Below, in pieces: positions 17,933 through 26,712 of a stretch of DNA of 64,000 nt. Both the position numbers and the translations under genes were made by a program. The notes under the pieces were generated by a model. The model was not told where the DNA came from. It worked only from the letters and a program-made list of their open reading frames with translations, and made no database searches. This stretch comes from Microbispora sp. ZYX-F-249 (GTDB taxonomy: Bacteria; Actinomycetota; Actinomycetes; Streptosporangiales; Streptosporangiaceae), in NCBI RefSeq assembly GCF_039649665.1, contig NZ_JBDJAW010000008.1:62001-126000 (forward strand), in the 5' to 3' direction. Positions within the stretch are counted from its first letter, which is position 1. Each line of letters opens with the position of its first letter.

Positions 17933-20089
17933 TCATAGTGCGTCGAGCAGGGCTTTGGCCACGGACTTGGCCCCGTCCTCGGCCTCCTTCGGGTCCATCA
18001 GCACGGAATCGGGCGCGTTGATCGGTGTGTTCTCCGGCCGGTCGCTGCCGGACAGCAGCACCCAGATGACGTTCTTGCCGTCCAGCGCGTAGATCTCGTA
18101 GCGGTTGCCCTGGGCCGTGTCGGTGCGCTGCCGGATCGCCTGGCCGAACGCCTCCTGCCCGAAACCGGTCAGTTTCTCGACCTTGCCCCACCGGATGCCG
18201 CCGATCTCGCTGCTCGCCGTGAACTTGGTCTTCGAACGCTGGTCGATGAGGTAATAACGAGCGGATTCGGCGTCCCAGAAGCTGTGGACGGCGACACGGA
18301 GGTTCCGCCAGCGGACCTTGCCGCCGCCGAGCGGCAGCTTGTCGTTCCACCACTGGCACTGGGTGACGGTCGAGTTGCCCTCCTTGCCCCGCACGGCCGC
18401 GCCCTCGGTCTTCGGCACCAGGGTGGCGGCCAGCGACTCGAGGCTCACGCAGGCCTTCGGCAGCGGGATCCGGGTGGGCGAGGGCGACGGCGTCGGGCTC
18501 GGCTTCGGGCGCGCGTGGTACGGCAGCGGCTTGCCGTCCCGCCAGGCGGCCACCGATCGCGCTACCTGCGTCAGAAGGCCCTTCACCTCGCGCAGGGCGT
18601 TCTCCTCGGTGATCGACTGGGTGGTCTCGTTGGAGAAGAGGTCCGCCTCCTTCTTCTTCTGGCTCGCCTCGTACTTCACCTGGAAGACCACGTCGCCGAT
18701 CCGCCCGACTCCCTGGCCGAAGGAGTACCAGTACTTGTCGCTCTCCCGCGTCCAGTGGTACTGCGCGGCCGCCTGCTCGCCGATCCCCGGGTACTCCTTG
18801 GCCGCCGAGTAGTAACGCTCCTTGTTCGAGATGGTCGCCTGGTACTTGTACTGCCTGAGCTCGCCGTCGTACTGGATCCGCGCCGACTTCTCCGCGGTGG
18901 TCGTTCCGATCGCCTCGTACTTGGACACGTGCACCGTGATCTCGCGGCTACGGGTGACGTCCTTGTAGGAGATGTCCCGGTTGACCCAGCCACAGGTGTA
19001 GCGGACATAGCTGACGATGCTGTCGCTCCGGTTGTCGTTCGTCGAGGAGTCGACCTTGGCCTGCGGCACGAGGCGCTCGGCGTCGTCCGGATCGAGCATG
19101 GCGCACACGTCGGCGCCGGCCGCCTGCGGGACGGCCGACGCCGACTTCGCGGCCTGCGACGGCGCCGGCGAACCCGCCGCGCCGGGCGTCGTCCCCGTCT
19201 GGCGTATCGACATGAACGCGAACGTGCCCCCGGCCACCGCCAGTACGGCGACGACCGCCGTCACCGGCAGCACCCATCCCCGCCGCGCCGGGGCGGACGG
19301 CTGGGTCGGCATCTGCCACAGCTCCGGCGGGGGCGGCGTCGCGGGCTGCCAGCCCTGCCCCTGCCGCGCGTCCTGACCGCTCTGGCCGGGGTACGGGCTC
19401 GAGTAGGGGCCGGAGTACTGACCGGGCTGCGCCTGCGGTCCGGATGGCGGTGTGGACTGCGGGCTGGACTGCGGAGCGGCCTGCCCGCCCGGCGTGCCCG
19501 GGTACCCGGCAGGCTGCTGTCCCGGGTACGGACCGGGCTGCTGCCCGGGGTACGGACCGGGCTGAGGACCGGGGTACGGACCGGGCTGAGGACCGGGGTA
19601 CGGACCGGGCTGAGGACCGGGGTACGGTCCGGGCGGCGACGGCGGACCGGCCTGGGCACCGGCCTGGGCACCGGGGTACCCGCCGAAGCCGGGCTGCGGG
19701 GCGGGCTGCCCCCCGGGCACGGCACCCGGATATCCGCCGGGCTGAGACTGCGGACCATACGGAGCACCGGGCTGAGCGCCGGGCTGTTGCTGACCGTACG
19801 AGGCACCGGGCTGGGCACCCGGCGGCGGACCATACGGAGCGCCCGGCTGGGCACCGGGCTGTTGCTGACCGTACGGAGCGCCCGGCTGGGCACCGTGCTG
19901 TTGCTGACCGTATGGGACGCCAGGTTGGGCACCCGGCTGTTGCCGACCGTAGGGGGCACCCTGCTGGGCACCGGGTTGAGCACCGGGGGGCGGGCCGTAC
20001 GGGGGCGGGTACGGCGGCACGCCCTGCCGGGGGCGGTCCTGGGGAGGGGGCCCGCCGGGCTCGACGGGTGCGTCGTCACCGCTGGTCAT
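17933..20089 (-). CDS. Pro/Gln-rich single-pass membrane protein with two Cys-Trp modules
   Basis: The 718-residue protein has a ~265-residue cytoplasmic N-terminus made of repeats of PYG-QQQPGAQPGA and GPYPGPQP types, one TM helix (WVLPVTAVVAVLAVAGG), and a ~415-residue outside part. That part holds two related domains, each opening with Cys-x-x-Leu and closing with Cys-x-Trp (CAMLDPDD...CGW and CVSLESLA...CQW), separated by a Pro/Ser linker. The same pattern ends both neighbouring kinases and resembles DUF3558-type modules. TAGGAGAC precedes ATG 20089. It lies 22 nt after the kinase gene on the same strand, so it may be the kinases' partner or substrate. Confidence 0.75.
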   Translation of the reverse strand: MTSGDDAPVEPGGPPPQDRPRQGVPPYPPPYGPPPGAQPGAQQGAPYGRQQPGAQPGVPYGQQQHGAQPGAPYGQQQPGAQPGAPYGPPPGAQPGASYGQQQPGAQPGAPYGPQSQPGGYPGAVPGGQPAPQPGFGGYPGAQAGAQAGPPSPPGPYPGPQPGPYPGPQPGPYPGPQPGPYPGQQPGPYPGQQPAGYPGTPGGQAAPQSSPQSTPPSGPQAQPGQYSGPYSSPYPGQSGQDARQGQGWQPATPPPPELWQMPTQPSAPARRGWVLPVTAVVAVLAVAGGTFAFMSIRQTGTTPGAAGSPAPSQAAKSASAVPQAAGADVCAMLDPDDAERLVPQAKVDSSTNDNRSDSIVSYVRYTCGWVNRDISYKDVTRSREITVHVSKYEAIGTTTAEKSARIQYDGELRQYKYQATISNKERYYSAAKEYPGIGEQAAAQYHWTRESDKYWYSFGQGVGRIGDVVFQVKYEASQKKKEADLFSNETTQSITEENALREVKGLLTQVARSVAAWRDGKPLPYHARPKPSPTPSPSPTRIPLPKACVSLESLAATLVPKTEGAAVRGKEGNSTVTQCQWWNDKLPLGGGKVRWRNLRVAVHSFWDAESARYYLIDQRSKTKFTASSEIGGIRWGKVEKLTGFGQEAFGQAIRQRTDTAQGNRYEIYALDGKNVIWVLLSGSDRPENTPINAPDSVLMDPKEAEDGAKSVAKALLDAL
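19523..19636. repeat. 24-bp coding tandem repeat (GPYPGPQP units)
   Basis: The unit GGGGTACGGACCGGGCTGAG plus GACC repeats exactly at 19547, 19571 and 19595, with diverged copies at 19523 and 19619. It encodes an 8-residue Pro/Gly/Tyr/Gln repeat in the membrane protein. Copy number is likely to vary between strains. Confidence 0.85.
19745..19990. repeat. Degenerate coding repeat (QQQPGAQPGAPYG units)
   Basis: Roughly 39-bp units built around CCGGGCTGTTGCTGACCGTA recur through this stretch, coding for Gln-Gln-Gln-Pro-Gly-Ala-Gln-Pro-Gly-Ala-Pro-Tyr-Gly. They are less regular than the 24-bp array beside them. Confidence 0.7.
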
Positions 20090-20111
20090 ATCGTCTCCTA
20101 CGGTCGGGAGG

Positions 20112-21497
20112 TCACCCGAGCCCGATGCCGACGAGTTCGGCGGCGCGCTCGGCGGTGTGCCGGTCGGCCGGGGTGACCGAGGGGTCACCGGCACGCCGAT
20201 AGGCGACCTCGACGATGAGATTGCTGAGGCGGAACCAGACCGTGGCCCCGGTGGCACCGGTGGCGGGGTCGGAGGAGTCACAGGTGAAGGCCTCGTCGGC
20301 GATCCCGGGCCGGTCGCGCGCCGCGGCGCACTGGGCGGCCCGGGTGGCCCGCTCCGCCGCGAGGTCGCGGGAGGCCGCCGCCTCGTCCTCCCCTTCGGCG
20401 GGCAGCCGGTAGGTCACCGTGATCGCCCCTTCACGGCCGGTGGTGTGCTCTTTCCACTCGCACCGCCCCTCGGCGGCGGGTTCCCCGCGTGGCGCGGCGC
20501 CGATGAGGTCGCGGATCTGGGCCTCGGTCAGGCTGCGGCAGGCGTCCGGGAGCGCGGCGAACCGCGCGGAGCCGTCCCGCCCCCCGGACACCAGCAGCCA
20601 GGCGCCCAGGCCCGCCGCCAGGCCGGCGACGACGACCAGGGCCGCCACGGCGACGAGCCGCCACGTCCGCGCGGGCCGTGCGGCGGGCACCGGCGGCGCG
20701 GCGGCGGCCTGCAGCGCCTGCCGTACGACGTCGGGCGGCGGACGCCGCGCCGGGTCCTTGTCGAGCAGCGCGAGCACGATCCACGCGAGCACCCGCGAGG
20801 CCCGGGTCACCGGCCGGGGCTCGTGGAGCAGAACGGCGGCGACGAGCGCGGCGGCCATGTTCCGGTGGAAGGGCGGCTCCCCCTCGACGGCGGTGTAGAG
20901 CGTGGCGCCCAGCGACCACAGGTCGGAGGGCGGGCCGTCGGGCTCGTCCCGGAACCGTTCCGGGGCCATGTAGTTGGGCGACCCCGCCGAGCTCTGCCAG
21001 GAGCCGCCGGCGCCGCCCACGGGCGCGGCGATGCCGAAGTCGGTGAGCAGGGCGCGGCCGTCCGGCCCGATGAGCACGTTGGCCGGCTTCACGTCGCGGT
21101 GCAGGATGCCCCGGGAGTGGGCCGCCTCCAGCGCGTCGAGCACGGCCAGGCCGATCTCGGCCACCCGCTCGGAGGGAAGCGGCCCGTCCTCTCGGATGAT
21201 CTTGTCGAGGGAGCGGCCCGGCACCAGGTCCATGACGATCCACGGCTGCCCGGCGTGCCCGACGACGTCGTGGACCGTCACGATGGCCGGGTGGGTGAGC
21301 CGCCCGGCCGCCCGGGCCTCCTCGACGGCCCTGCCGAGAAAACCGGCGCGCTCCCGGTCGTCCAGACCGGGCGGGACGCGCACCTGCTTGATCGCCACCT
21401 CCCGGCGCAGCAGTTCGTCGTGGGCACGCCAGACCGTGCCGCCGCCGCCCTCACCCAGCGGTTCGGCGAGCCGGTACCGTCCGGCGAGCAGATCCAC
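20112..21497 (-). CDS. Transmembrane Ser/Thr protein kinase (PknB-like, no PASTA)
   Basis: Residues ~1-265 are a Hanks-type kinase: glycine loop GEGGGGTVW, VAIK lysine, catalytic ILHRDVKPANV, TDFGIA and SPNYMAPERF. A TM helix near 285-305 leads to a ~155-residue outside domain that opens with ACRSLTEAQIRDLIGAAP, has Cys-Glu-Trp about 20 residues later, and ends with a WFRLSNLIVEVAYRR strand. That module replaces the usual PASTA repeats. The start is GTG 21497, two bases after the stop of the upstream kinase, so the two are co-translated. The ligand is unknown. Confidence 0.92.
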   Translation of the reverse strand: MDLLAGRYRLAEPLGEGGGGTVWRAHDELLRREVAIKQVRVPPGLDDRERAGFLGRAVEEARAAGRLTHPAIVTVHDVVGHAGQPWIVMDLVPGRSLDKIIREDGPLPSERVAEIGLAVLDALEAAHSRGILHRDVKPANVLIGPDGRALLTDFGIAAPVGGAGGSWQSSAGSPNYMAPERFRDEPDGPPSDLWSLGATLYTAVEGEPPFHRNMAAALVAAVLLHEPRPVTRASRVLAWIVLALLDKDPARRPPPDVVRQALQAAAAPPVPAARPARTWRLVAVAALVVVAGLAAGLGAWLLVSGGRDGSARFAALPDACRSLTEAQIRDLIGAAPRGEPAAEGRCEWKEHTTGREGAITVTYRLPAEGEDEAAASRDLAAERATRAAQCAAARDRPGIADEAFTCDSSDPATGATGATVWFRLSNLIVEVAYRRAGDPSVTPADRHTAERAAELVGIGLG

Positions 21498-21499
21498 GG

Positions 21500-23011
21500 C
21501 TAGGCCAGCCCCCTCAGGCCCTCGGCCGCCGACGCCGCCGCCGCGACCGCCCGGTCGCGCAGGTCGGCGGGCGACTTCGCGTCGAGGTCGGCGTACTGGA
21601 GCCGGGCCACGAGGTCGCCGAGCCTGAAGTACACGACCGTGGCCTGCGCCTTACCCTCCGGCGTGGTGAGGTCCACCGCGAACGCCTCGTCGGCCGCCTC
21701 CGGCACGTCCCTGGCGGCCGACTCGATGGCCTGGCTCCTGCGGTCGAGGCCGATCTCGTACCAGATCCAGTCGCGGTCACGCGGACCCGACGCGTACTGC
21801 CTGCGCAGCCCCTCCAGGAGCGTGTGCGCGGCGGCCGTGTCGAGCGCCCACGGCTCGGGGGTGTCGGAGTCGGTCTCCGCGCTCAGCGCGATGCCGGCGC
21901 CCGTCACGGCCCACTGGCAGCTCGCCTCCCCCGGCCGCGCCTGCGCCGGGGCGCCCAGGATGCGCCGCACCTGGCCGGCCGACAGCGACCGGCACAGGTC
22001 CACGGCACGCTCGAAAGCCGGTGAGACCCGGCGGGTGGAATCGCCCGGCGGCTCACTCCTCAGCAGCTGCGCCGTCAGGGGAACCGCGGCGGCCACCACG
22101 ACGGCGGCCGCGGCGCCGATCCACCACCACGTCCGCCGGCGGCGCGGCGGGGGTTCGACCCGGATGCCCGGCCCGTGGTCCACCGACGGCGTGCCGCCGG
22201 CGGCGACCTGGCGCAGCAGCGTGAGCGCGGTCGCCGCGTCCGGACGACCGGCCGGGTCGCGCGCCATCATCCACGCCAGCACCGGCCCGAGCGGCCCCGC
22301 GAGCACCGGCGGACGGGCGGCCTGGGTGAGGGTCGCCCGGATGACCTCCGCACGCGGGCCCTGGTACGGAGCGACGCCTTCGACGGCCGTGTAGAGCGTG
22401 GCGGCGAGCGACCACAGGTCGGCGGCCGGGCCGCCGGGCTCGCCCGCGAGCCGTTCCGGCGCGATGAACCCGGGCGAGCCGACCAGCAGCCCGGCCTCGG
22501 TGATCGACGCCTGGCCGGCCTGGCGGGCGATGCCGAAATCCGTGAGCAGCACCCGGCCGTCGGCACAGAGGAAGACGTTGCCCGGCTTGACGTCACGGTG
22601 CTGCACGCCCCCGGCGTGCGTGGCCGACAGCGCGTCGAGCAGGCGGGCGCCGAGGTCCGCCACCTGCCGGTACGGAAGCGGCCCGTACGTCGCGATCTGC
22701 CGGGCGAGGTCGTGGCCGTGGAGCAGTTCCATGACGATCCACGGCCTGCCGTCCTGGAGGAGCACGTCGTGGAGGGCGACGATCCCGGGATGCCGGACAC
22801 GCGCGGTGACCTCCGCCTCGCGCATGACCCTGGCGACCAGCTCGGCCCGCTCGCGGTCGCCGAGGCCGTCCGGGATGCGAAGTTCCTTGATCGCCACCTC
22901 GCGGTCGAGCACGGAGTCTCTGGCCAGCCACACCGTGCCCATGCCGCCGGAGCCCAGCGGGCGCAGGAGGTGGTATCGCGAGGCCAGCGTCCCCCTCAGC
23001 GATTCGGCCAT
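21500..23011 (-). CDS. Transmembrane Ser/Thr protein kinase, paralogue of the adjacent kinase
   Basis: The 503-residue protein has the same plan as its neighbour: kinase domain with GSGGMGTVW, VAIKELRI, VQHRDVKPGNV, TDFGIARQ and SPGFIAPERL, then a basic RRRR stop and TM helix near 340. The outside domain has LCRSLSAGQVRRILGAPA, Cys-Gln-Trp and a YFRLGDLVARLQY strand. The start ATG 23011 has no clear ribosome site, so a leaderless or weak start is possible. It is the first gene of a three-gene unit with the second kinase and the Pro/Gln-rich protein, probably a duplication. Confidence 0.92.
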   Translation of the reverse strand: MAESLRGTLASRYHLLRPLGSGGMGTVWLARDSVLDREVAIKELRIPDGLGDRERAELVARVMREAEVTARVRHPGIVALHDVLLQDGRPWIVMELLHGHDLARQIATYGPLPYRQVADLGARLLDALSATHAGGVQHRDVKPGNVFLCADGRVLLTDFGIARQAGQASITEAGLLVGSPGFIAPERLAGEPGGPAADLWSLAATLYTAVEGVAPYQGPRAEVIRATLTQAARPPVLAGPLGPVLAWMMARDPAGRPDAATALTLLRQVAAGGTPSVDHGPGIRVEPPPRRRRTWWWIGAAAAVVVAAAVPLTAQLLRSEPPGDSTRRVSPAFERAVDLCRSLSAGQVRRILGAPAQARPGEASCQWAVTGAGIALSAETDSDTPEPWALDTAAAHTLLEGLRRQYASGPRDRDWIWYEIGLDRRSQAIESAARDVPEAADEAFAVDLTTPEGKAQATVVYFRLGDLVARLQYADLDAKSPADLRDRAVAAAASAAEGLRGLA

Positions 23012-23353
23012 ATGGGGGAGAATAGCGAAAGCGTGATTGATCGCCCGACGAAACCCGGCACGGTCGTCCTGACCGACGCATATTGGAGGCGTCCGGAGAG
23101 GGATCGCCCCGCGACGGGGACGAGGCGCTTCACGAGGCACCCCGGCGGGTTGACATCGCCGGCCTGTCCGGCTGTTCGCCTGGTTGACCGGCACTGCCGG
23201 AACACACCCGGACGTCCCGGCCGACCGGTACGGCAAGCCGATTACCTCTCACGTCATCGTCTTCGCGACCCGTCCGCGGGATGCTCGGGACCACGGGAGG
23301 ACGGGCCCCGCCCGGGGCCCCGCACCCGGCCGCACGCGATCACGGGAGGAACC
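23012..23353. other. 342-bp divergent intergenic region
   Basis: This separates the kinase operon from the DUF1330 gene. No gene is seen. It contains a GGGCCCC/GGGGCCC hairpin (23303-23320) about 25 bases before the DUF1330 ribosome site and TTGAC-type -35 candidates near 23150 and 23185. Confidence 0.5.
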
Positions 23354-23677
23354 ATGACTGCCTACGCCGTCGCCCAGCTCCGCGACGTCAACCTCGGCGA
23401 TGACATCGTGGAGTACCTGCGGCGCATCGACGCCACGCTGGAGCCGTTCGGCGGCCGTTTCATCATCCACGGCGGCGAGCCCGAGGTGCTGGAGGGCGCC
23501 TGGACGCACACCCTCATCGTCATCGAGTTCCCCGACCTCGGCAGGGCGAGGGCGTGGTACCGGTCGCCCGCCTACCAGGAGATCCTCCCGCTGCGCACCG
23601 GGAACTCCTCCGGCGACGCCGTGCTCATCGAGGGTGTGGACGAGGACCACAAGGCGACGGACGTGCTGGCGGGCTGA
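23354..23677 (+). CDS. DUF1330 (ferredoxin-like fold) protein
   Basis: The 107-residue protein matches the DUF1330 pattern: AVAQLRDVNLGDDIVEYLRRID, then the RFIIHGGEPEVLEG strand, and the closing ARAWYRSPAYQEILPLR. These small dimeric alpha/beta-barrel proteins resemble heme-degrading and monooxygenase folds, but most have no assigned reaction. ATG 23354 is preceded by GGGAGGA at ideal distance. It is a single gene with its own terminator. Confidence 0.85.
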   Translation: MTAYAVAQLRDVNLGDDIVEYLRRIDATLEPFGGRFIIHGGEPEVLEGAWTHTLIVIEFPDLGRARAWYRSPAYQEILPLRTGNSSGDAVLIEGVDEDHKATDVLAG

Positions 23678-23695
23678 CCACCCCCGGGACGGGGA

Positions 23696-23721
23696 ACGCC
23701 CCGCGCGTGCGCGCGGGGCGT
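23696..23721. terminator. Bidirectional hairpin terminator
   Basis: ACGCCCCGCGCG (23696-23707) and CGCGCGGGGCGT (23710-23721) form a perfect 12-bp stem between the converging DUF1330 and GH3 genes. Confidence 0.8.
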
Positions 23722-23740
23722 CCGCCGTCCTCGCAGGGCC

Positions 23741-26671
23741 TCAGCTCAGGGTGAGGTCCTTGATCCGGAGATCGCCGGTGAAGACGAGGTAGACGTCCTT
23801 CACGCCGTTCGCCCCGGACAGGGGCGCGGCCGCGGTGGCCCAGTTGTAGATCCCGCCGGTCGCGGCGACCGGGATCGTGCCCACCTTGGCGCCGGTCGGC
23901 GAGCCGAGGCGCACCTCGATCGTCCCGCCGCCCGCCGAGGCGACCCCGGCCGTCACGTTCCTGGAGTTGCGGAGCTGGACGTCCTTGAACGCGATCCAGC
24001 CGCCGCTCGCGCCCGCCACGGCGTCGCCGCGCTCCTTGGTCTCGTCGACCAGGTGGATGCCCGAGTAGTCGTCGAAGTCGACCGCCCGGGTGGTCTTCGA
24101 CAGGTCGCGGTGGGGGATGTTCTCGCCCTGCACGTTGATCGTCGCCCGCTGCCGGATGTTCGCCGAGGACGACCCCACGAGCACGTCGTGGGTGGCGTTC
24201 TCGACGGTCCACTTGTTGCGAGTGACGTCCCACAGCGCGAGGTCGCTCTTTGCGACGCTGAAGGCGACCGTCCTGGTCTGCCCCGGCGCCAGCGTCACCC
24301 GCTGGAACGCGCGGAGCTGCTTGACCGGCTGCTTCACCCGCGAGCGGTGCTGATGCGTGTAGAGCTGCACGACCTCGTCGCCGGCCCGGGAGCCGGTGTT
24401 GGTCACCTTCACCGAGACCTCGTACGCGTCGCCCTTCCGCACCGCCTTGAGGCCCTGGTAGGCGAACGACGTGTACGACAGGCCGTAGCCGAACGGGTAG
24501 AGCGGCCTGCCCTGGTAGTACAGGTACGTCCGGTCCTTCTTGACGATGTCGTAGTCGAGGATGCCCGGCAGCTCGTCCGCAGAGCGGTACCACGTCTGGG
24601 TGAGCCGGCCGGCCGGGTTGACGTCGCCGTACAGCACGTCGGCGAGGGCGTGCCCGGTCTCGGCGCCCGCGTGGGTGGTCCACAGGATGGCCGGGACGTT
24701 GTCCTGCGCCCAGTTGATCGTGGTCGGGTAGCTGTTCTCCAGCACCACCACCGTGTTCGGGTTGGCCGCCTTCACGGCCTTGACCAGCGCCTCCTGGCCC
24801 TCGGCGAGGTTCATGTCGGTGCGGTCGTGGGCCTCGCGGCCGTTGATGAACGGCATGCTGCCGACCACGACGACCGCCACGTCGGCGGCCTTGGCCTTGG
24901 CGACGGCGTCGTCGGCGCCGCTGGAGACGACCTCCTTGGCGTAGTGCGTGGCCTGGTCGGCGGAGGTCAGGCTCAGCGTGCCGTCGGACGACGCCTTGAC
25001 GTAGGTGTCCGACCCGAACCAGCTCTCGGACGTCTCGTAGCCGGCGTACCGCAGCAGGTACGTGCCGTCGGCCTGCCGCTCCAGCTTGAACTGCTCCTGC
25101 ACGAACCAGCCGGACGGCTGCTCGGCGGTGTTGGCCAGCGTCGCCCAGTTGGCCCGGCTGACGTACTTGCCGTTGGCGACGCTGCGCAGCGTCAGCACGC
25201 CCTGACCCCAGTCGAACGCGTCGAACTGCTCGGTGACGCCGGCCGAGGTCGCGCTCTCCTTCAGGTCGCCGCCGGCCGCGGGCGCGCTGATGTACTTCCC
25301 CGTGGCGACGTCCTTCAGCGCGATGCGGTCGACGCCCTCCGACGAGGTCACCGACGCCGCCCGCTCCTTGATCCCGTCGAGCGGGGTCACCTTGTACGGC
25401 AGGCTGCCCGAGTACCAGTCGGTGTAGAGCACGTCGGCCAGCGGGCCGACCACGGCGACCTTCCTGCCGGGCTTCAGCGGCAGCGCGCCGCCGGAGTTCT
25501 TCAGCAGCACCATCGCCTTGGCCGCGGTCTCACGGGCCAGCTTCTGGTTCGCCGGGCTGTTGACCACGTCCTTGGTGATCCTCGCGTACGGCCCGCCGTC
25601 GGGGTCGAACTCGCCGAGCCGGAACCGGACGCTGAGCTGGTGCCGGACCGCGTCGTCCACGTCCGACTGGCTCAGCAGGCCCTTCGACAGCGCCTCCTTG
25701 ACGGACGCGACCGTCGGGCCGCCGTTGGTGTCGTCCACGGTGAAGCTGTCGAGGCCCGCCTTGATCAGCGCGGCGGCCGCCTCGGGCTGGGTCGCGTAGT
25801 ACTTCTCGGTCTGCACGAGGTTGTTCGGCGCCCAGGCGTCGGAGACGTTGAACAGCGTCCGGTCCGTCCAGGAGCGGACCACGCCGTCCAGATCGGGGTT
25901 GACCGTGTTCGGCCGGCCGTTGACGAGGTTGTACGACGCCATCACGCCGGTCGCCGCGTCGGCCTCGATGGCCGGTTTGAAGGCCGCCTCGTCGTACTCG
26001 TGCTTCACCCGCGGCGGCAGCTCCGACGACGTGGTGTCGCGGTTGACCTCGTTGTTGTTGGCCAGGTAGTGCTTCAGCGTGGGCGCCGTCTTCAGGTGGT
26101 CGGGGTCGTCGCCCACCATGCCCGAGCCGTACGCGGTGGAGATGGCGCCGGTCAGCAGGGGGTCCTCGGAGTAGCCCTCCTCGTTGCGTCCCCAGCGGGG
26201 GTCGCGCAGCAGGTTGACCACGGGCGCCCAGAGGTTGAGCCCCCACACGGTGGGGTTCTCGGCGTGGTAGCCGCGGGCCTCGTCGCCGACGGCGGAGCCG
26301 ACCCGCTTGATCAGAGCGGGGTCCCAGGTGCTGGCCAGGCCGACCGCCTGGGGGAAGACGGTGCCCTTGGCGGTGACCACGGCGCCGTTGTTCGTGTGGT
26401 CGGTCGACCAGGCGACGCCGTGCAGCGCCTCGGTGCCCGTCTTGAACATCTTGATGCCGAGGCGGTCTATCGCGGGGGCGTACTGGTGCAGCATCGCGAT
26501 CTTCTCGTCCGGCGTGAGCCGGCCGAGCAGGTCGTCGACGCGCTGCGCGAGCGGCAGCGACGGGTTCCGGAACCGATAGTCGTCGGCCGCCCTCGCGGGG
26601 CCGGCGCCCAGGCTCAGTGCCAGGGCCAGGGCGGCCGACGCGGACAGCATCGCCGAACGGCGATGGGACAT
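23741..26671 (-). CDS. Secreted GH3 beta-glycosidase with fascin-like insert
   Basis: The 976-residue protein begins with a signal peptide cleaved near ARAADD (residue ~29). The GH3 N-domain carries the nucleophile Asp in FNVSDAWAP (about 278), and the C-domain is interrupted by a beta-trefoil-like block (LRSVANGKYVS, later YLLRYAGYETSE). A fibronectin-III-like domain and a CBM6-like end follow. It is the exported paralogue of the GH3 at 10033-12837, with the same domain order throughout. It closes the alpha-xylosidase/ABC operon. GGAGG lies five bases before ATG 26671. It probably trims xyloglucan or other beta-glycan oligosaccharides outside the cell; specificity is not determined. Confidence 0.9.
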   Translation of the reverse strand: MSHRRSAMLSASAALALALSLGAGPARAADDYRFRNPSLPLAQRVDDLLGRLTPDEKIAMLHQYAPAIDRLGIKMFKTGTEALHGVAWSTDHTNNGAVVTAKGTVFPQAVGLASTWDPALIKRVGSAVGDEARGYHAENPTVWGLNLWAPVVNLLRDPRWGRNEEGYSEDPLLTGAISTAYGSGMVGDDPDHLKTAPTLKHYLANNNEVNRDTTSSELPPRVKHEYDEAAFKPAIEADAATGVMASYNLVNGRPNTVNPDLDGVVRSWTDRTLFNVSDAWAPNNLVQTEKYYATQPEAAAALIKAGLDSFTVDDTNGGPTVASVKEALSKGLLSQSDVDDAVRHQLSVRFRLGEFDPDGGPYARITKDVVNSPANQKLARETAAKAMVLLKNSGGALPLKPGRKVAVVGPLADVLYTDWYSGSLPYKVTPLDGIKERAASVTSSEGVDRIALKDVATGKYISAPAAGGDLKESATSAGVTEQFDAFDWGQGVLTLRSVANGKYVSRANWATLANTAEQPSGWFVQEQFKLERQADGTYLLRYAGYETSESWFGSDTYVKASSDGTLSLTSADQATHYAKEVVSSGADDAVAKAKAADVAVVVVGSMPFINGREAHDRTDMNLAEGQEALVKAVKAANPNTVVVLENSYPTTINWAQDNVPAILWTTHAGAETGHALADVLYGDVNPAGRLTQTWYRSADELPGILDYDIVKKDRTYLYYQGRPLYPFGYGLSYTSFAYQGLKAVRKGDAYEVSVKVTNTGSRAGDEVVQLYTHQHRSRVKQPVKQLRAFQRVTLAPGQTRTVAFSVAKSDLALWDVTRNKWTVENATHDVLVGSSSANIRQRATINVQGENIPHRDLSKTTRAVDFDDYSGIHLVDETKERGDAVAGASGGWIAFKDVQLRNSRNVTAGVASAGGGTIEVRLGSPTGAKVGTIPVAATGGIYNWATAAAPLSGANGVKDVYLVFTGDLRIKDLTLS

Positions 26672-26689
26672 TGCGCCTCCAGGTCAGGT

Positions 26690-26703
26690 AGTGACGCGTT
26701 ACT
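26690..26703. promoter_or_regulatory. Imperfect palindrome before the secreted GH3 gene
   Basis: AGTGACGCGTTACT is symmetric except for one base pair and sits in the 41-bp gap between the permease stop and the GH3 start. It could be an internal operator or a weak processing site. The evidence is symmetry only. Confidence 0.3.
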
Positions 26704-26712
26704 TGGGGGGTG

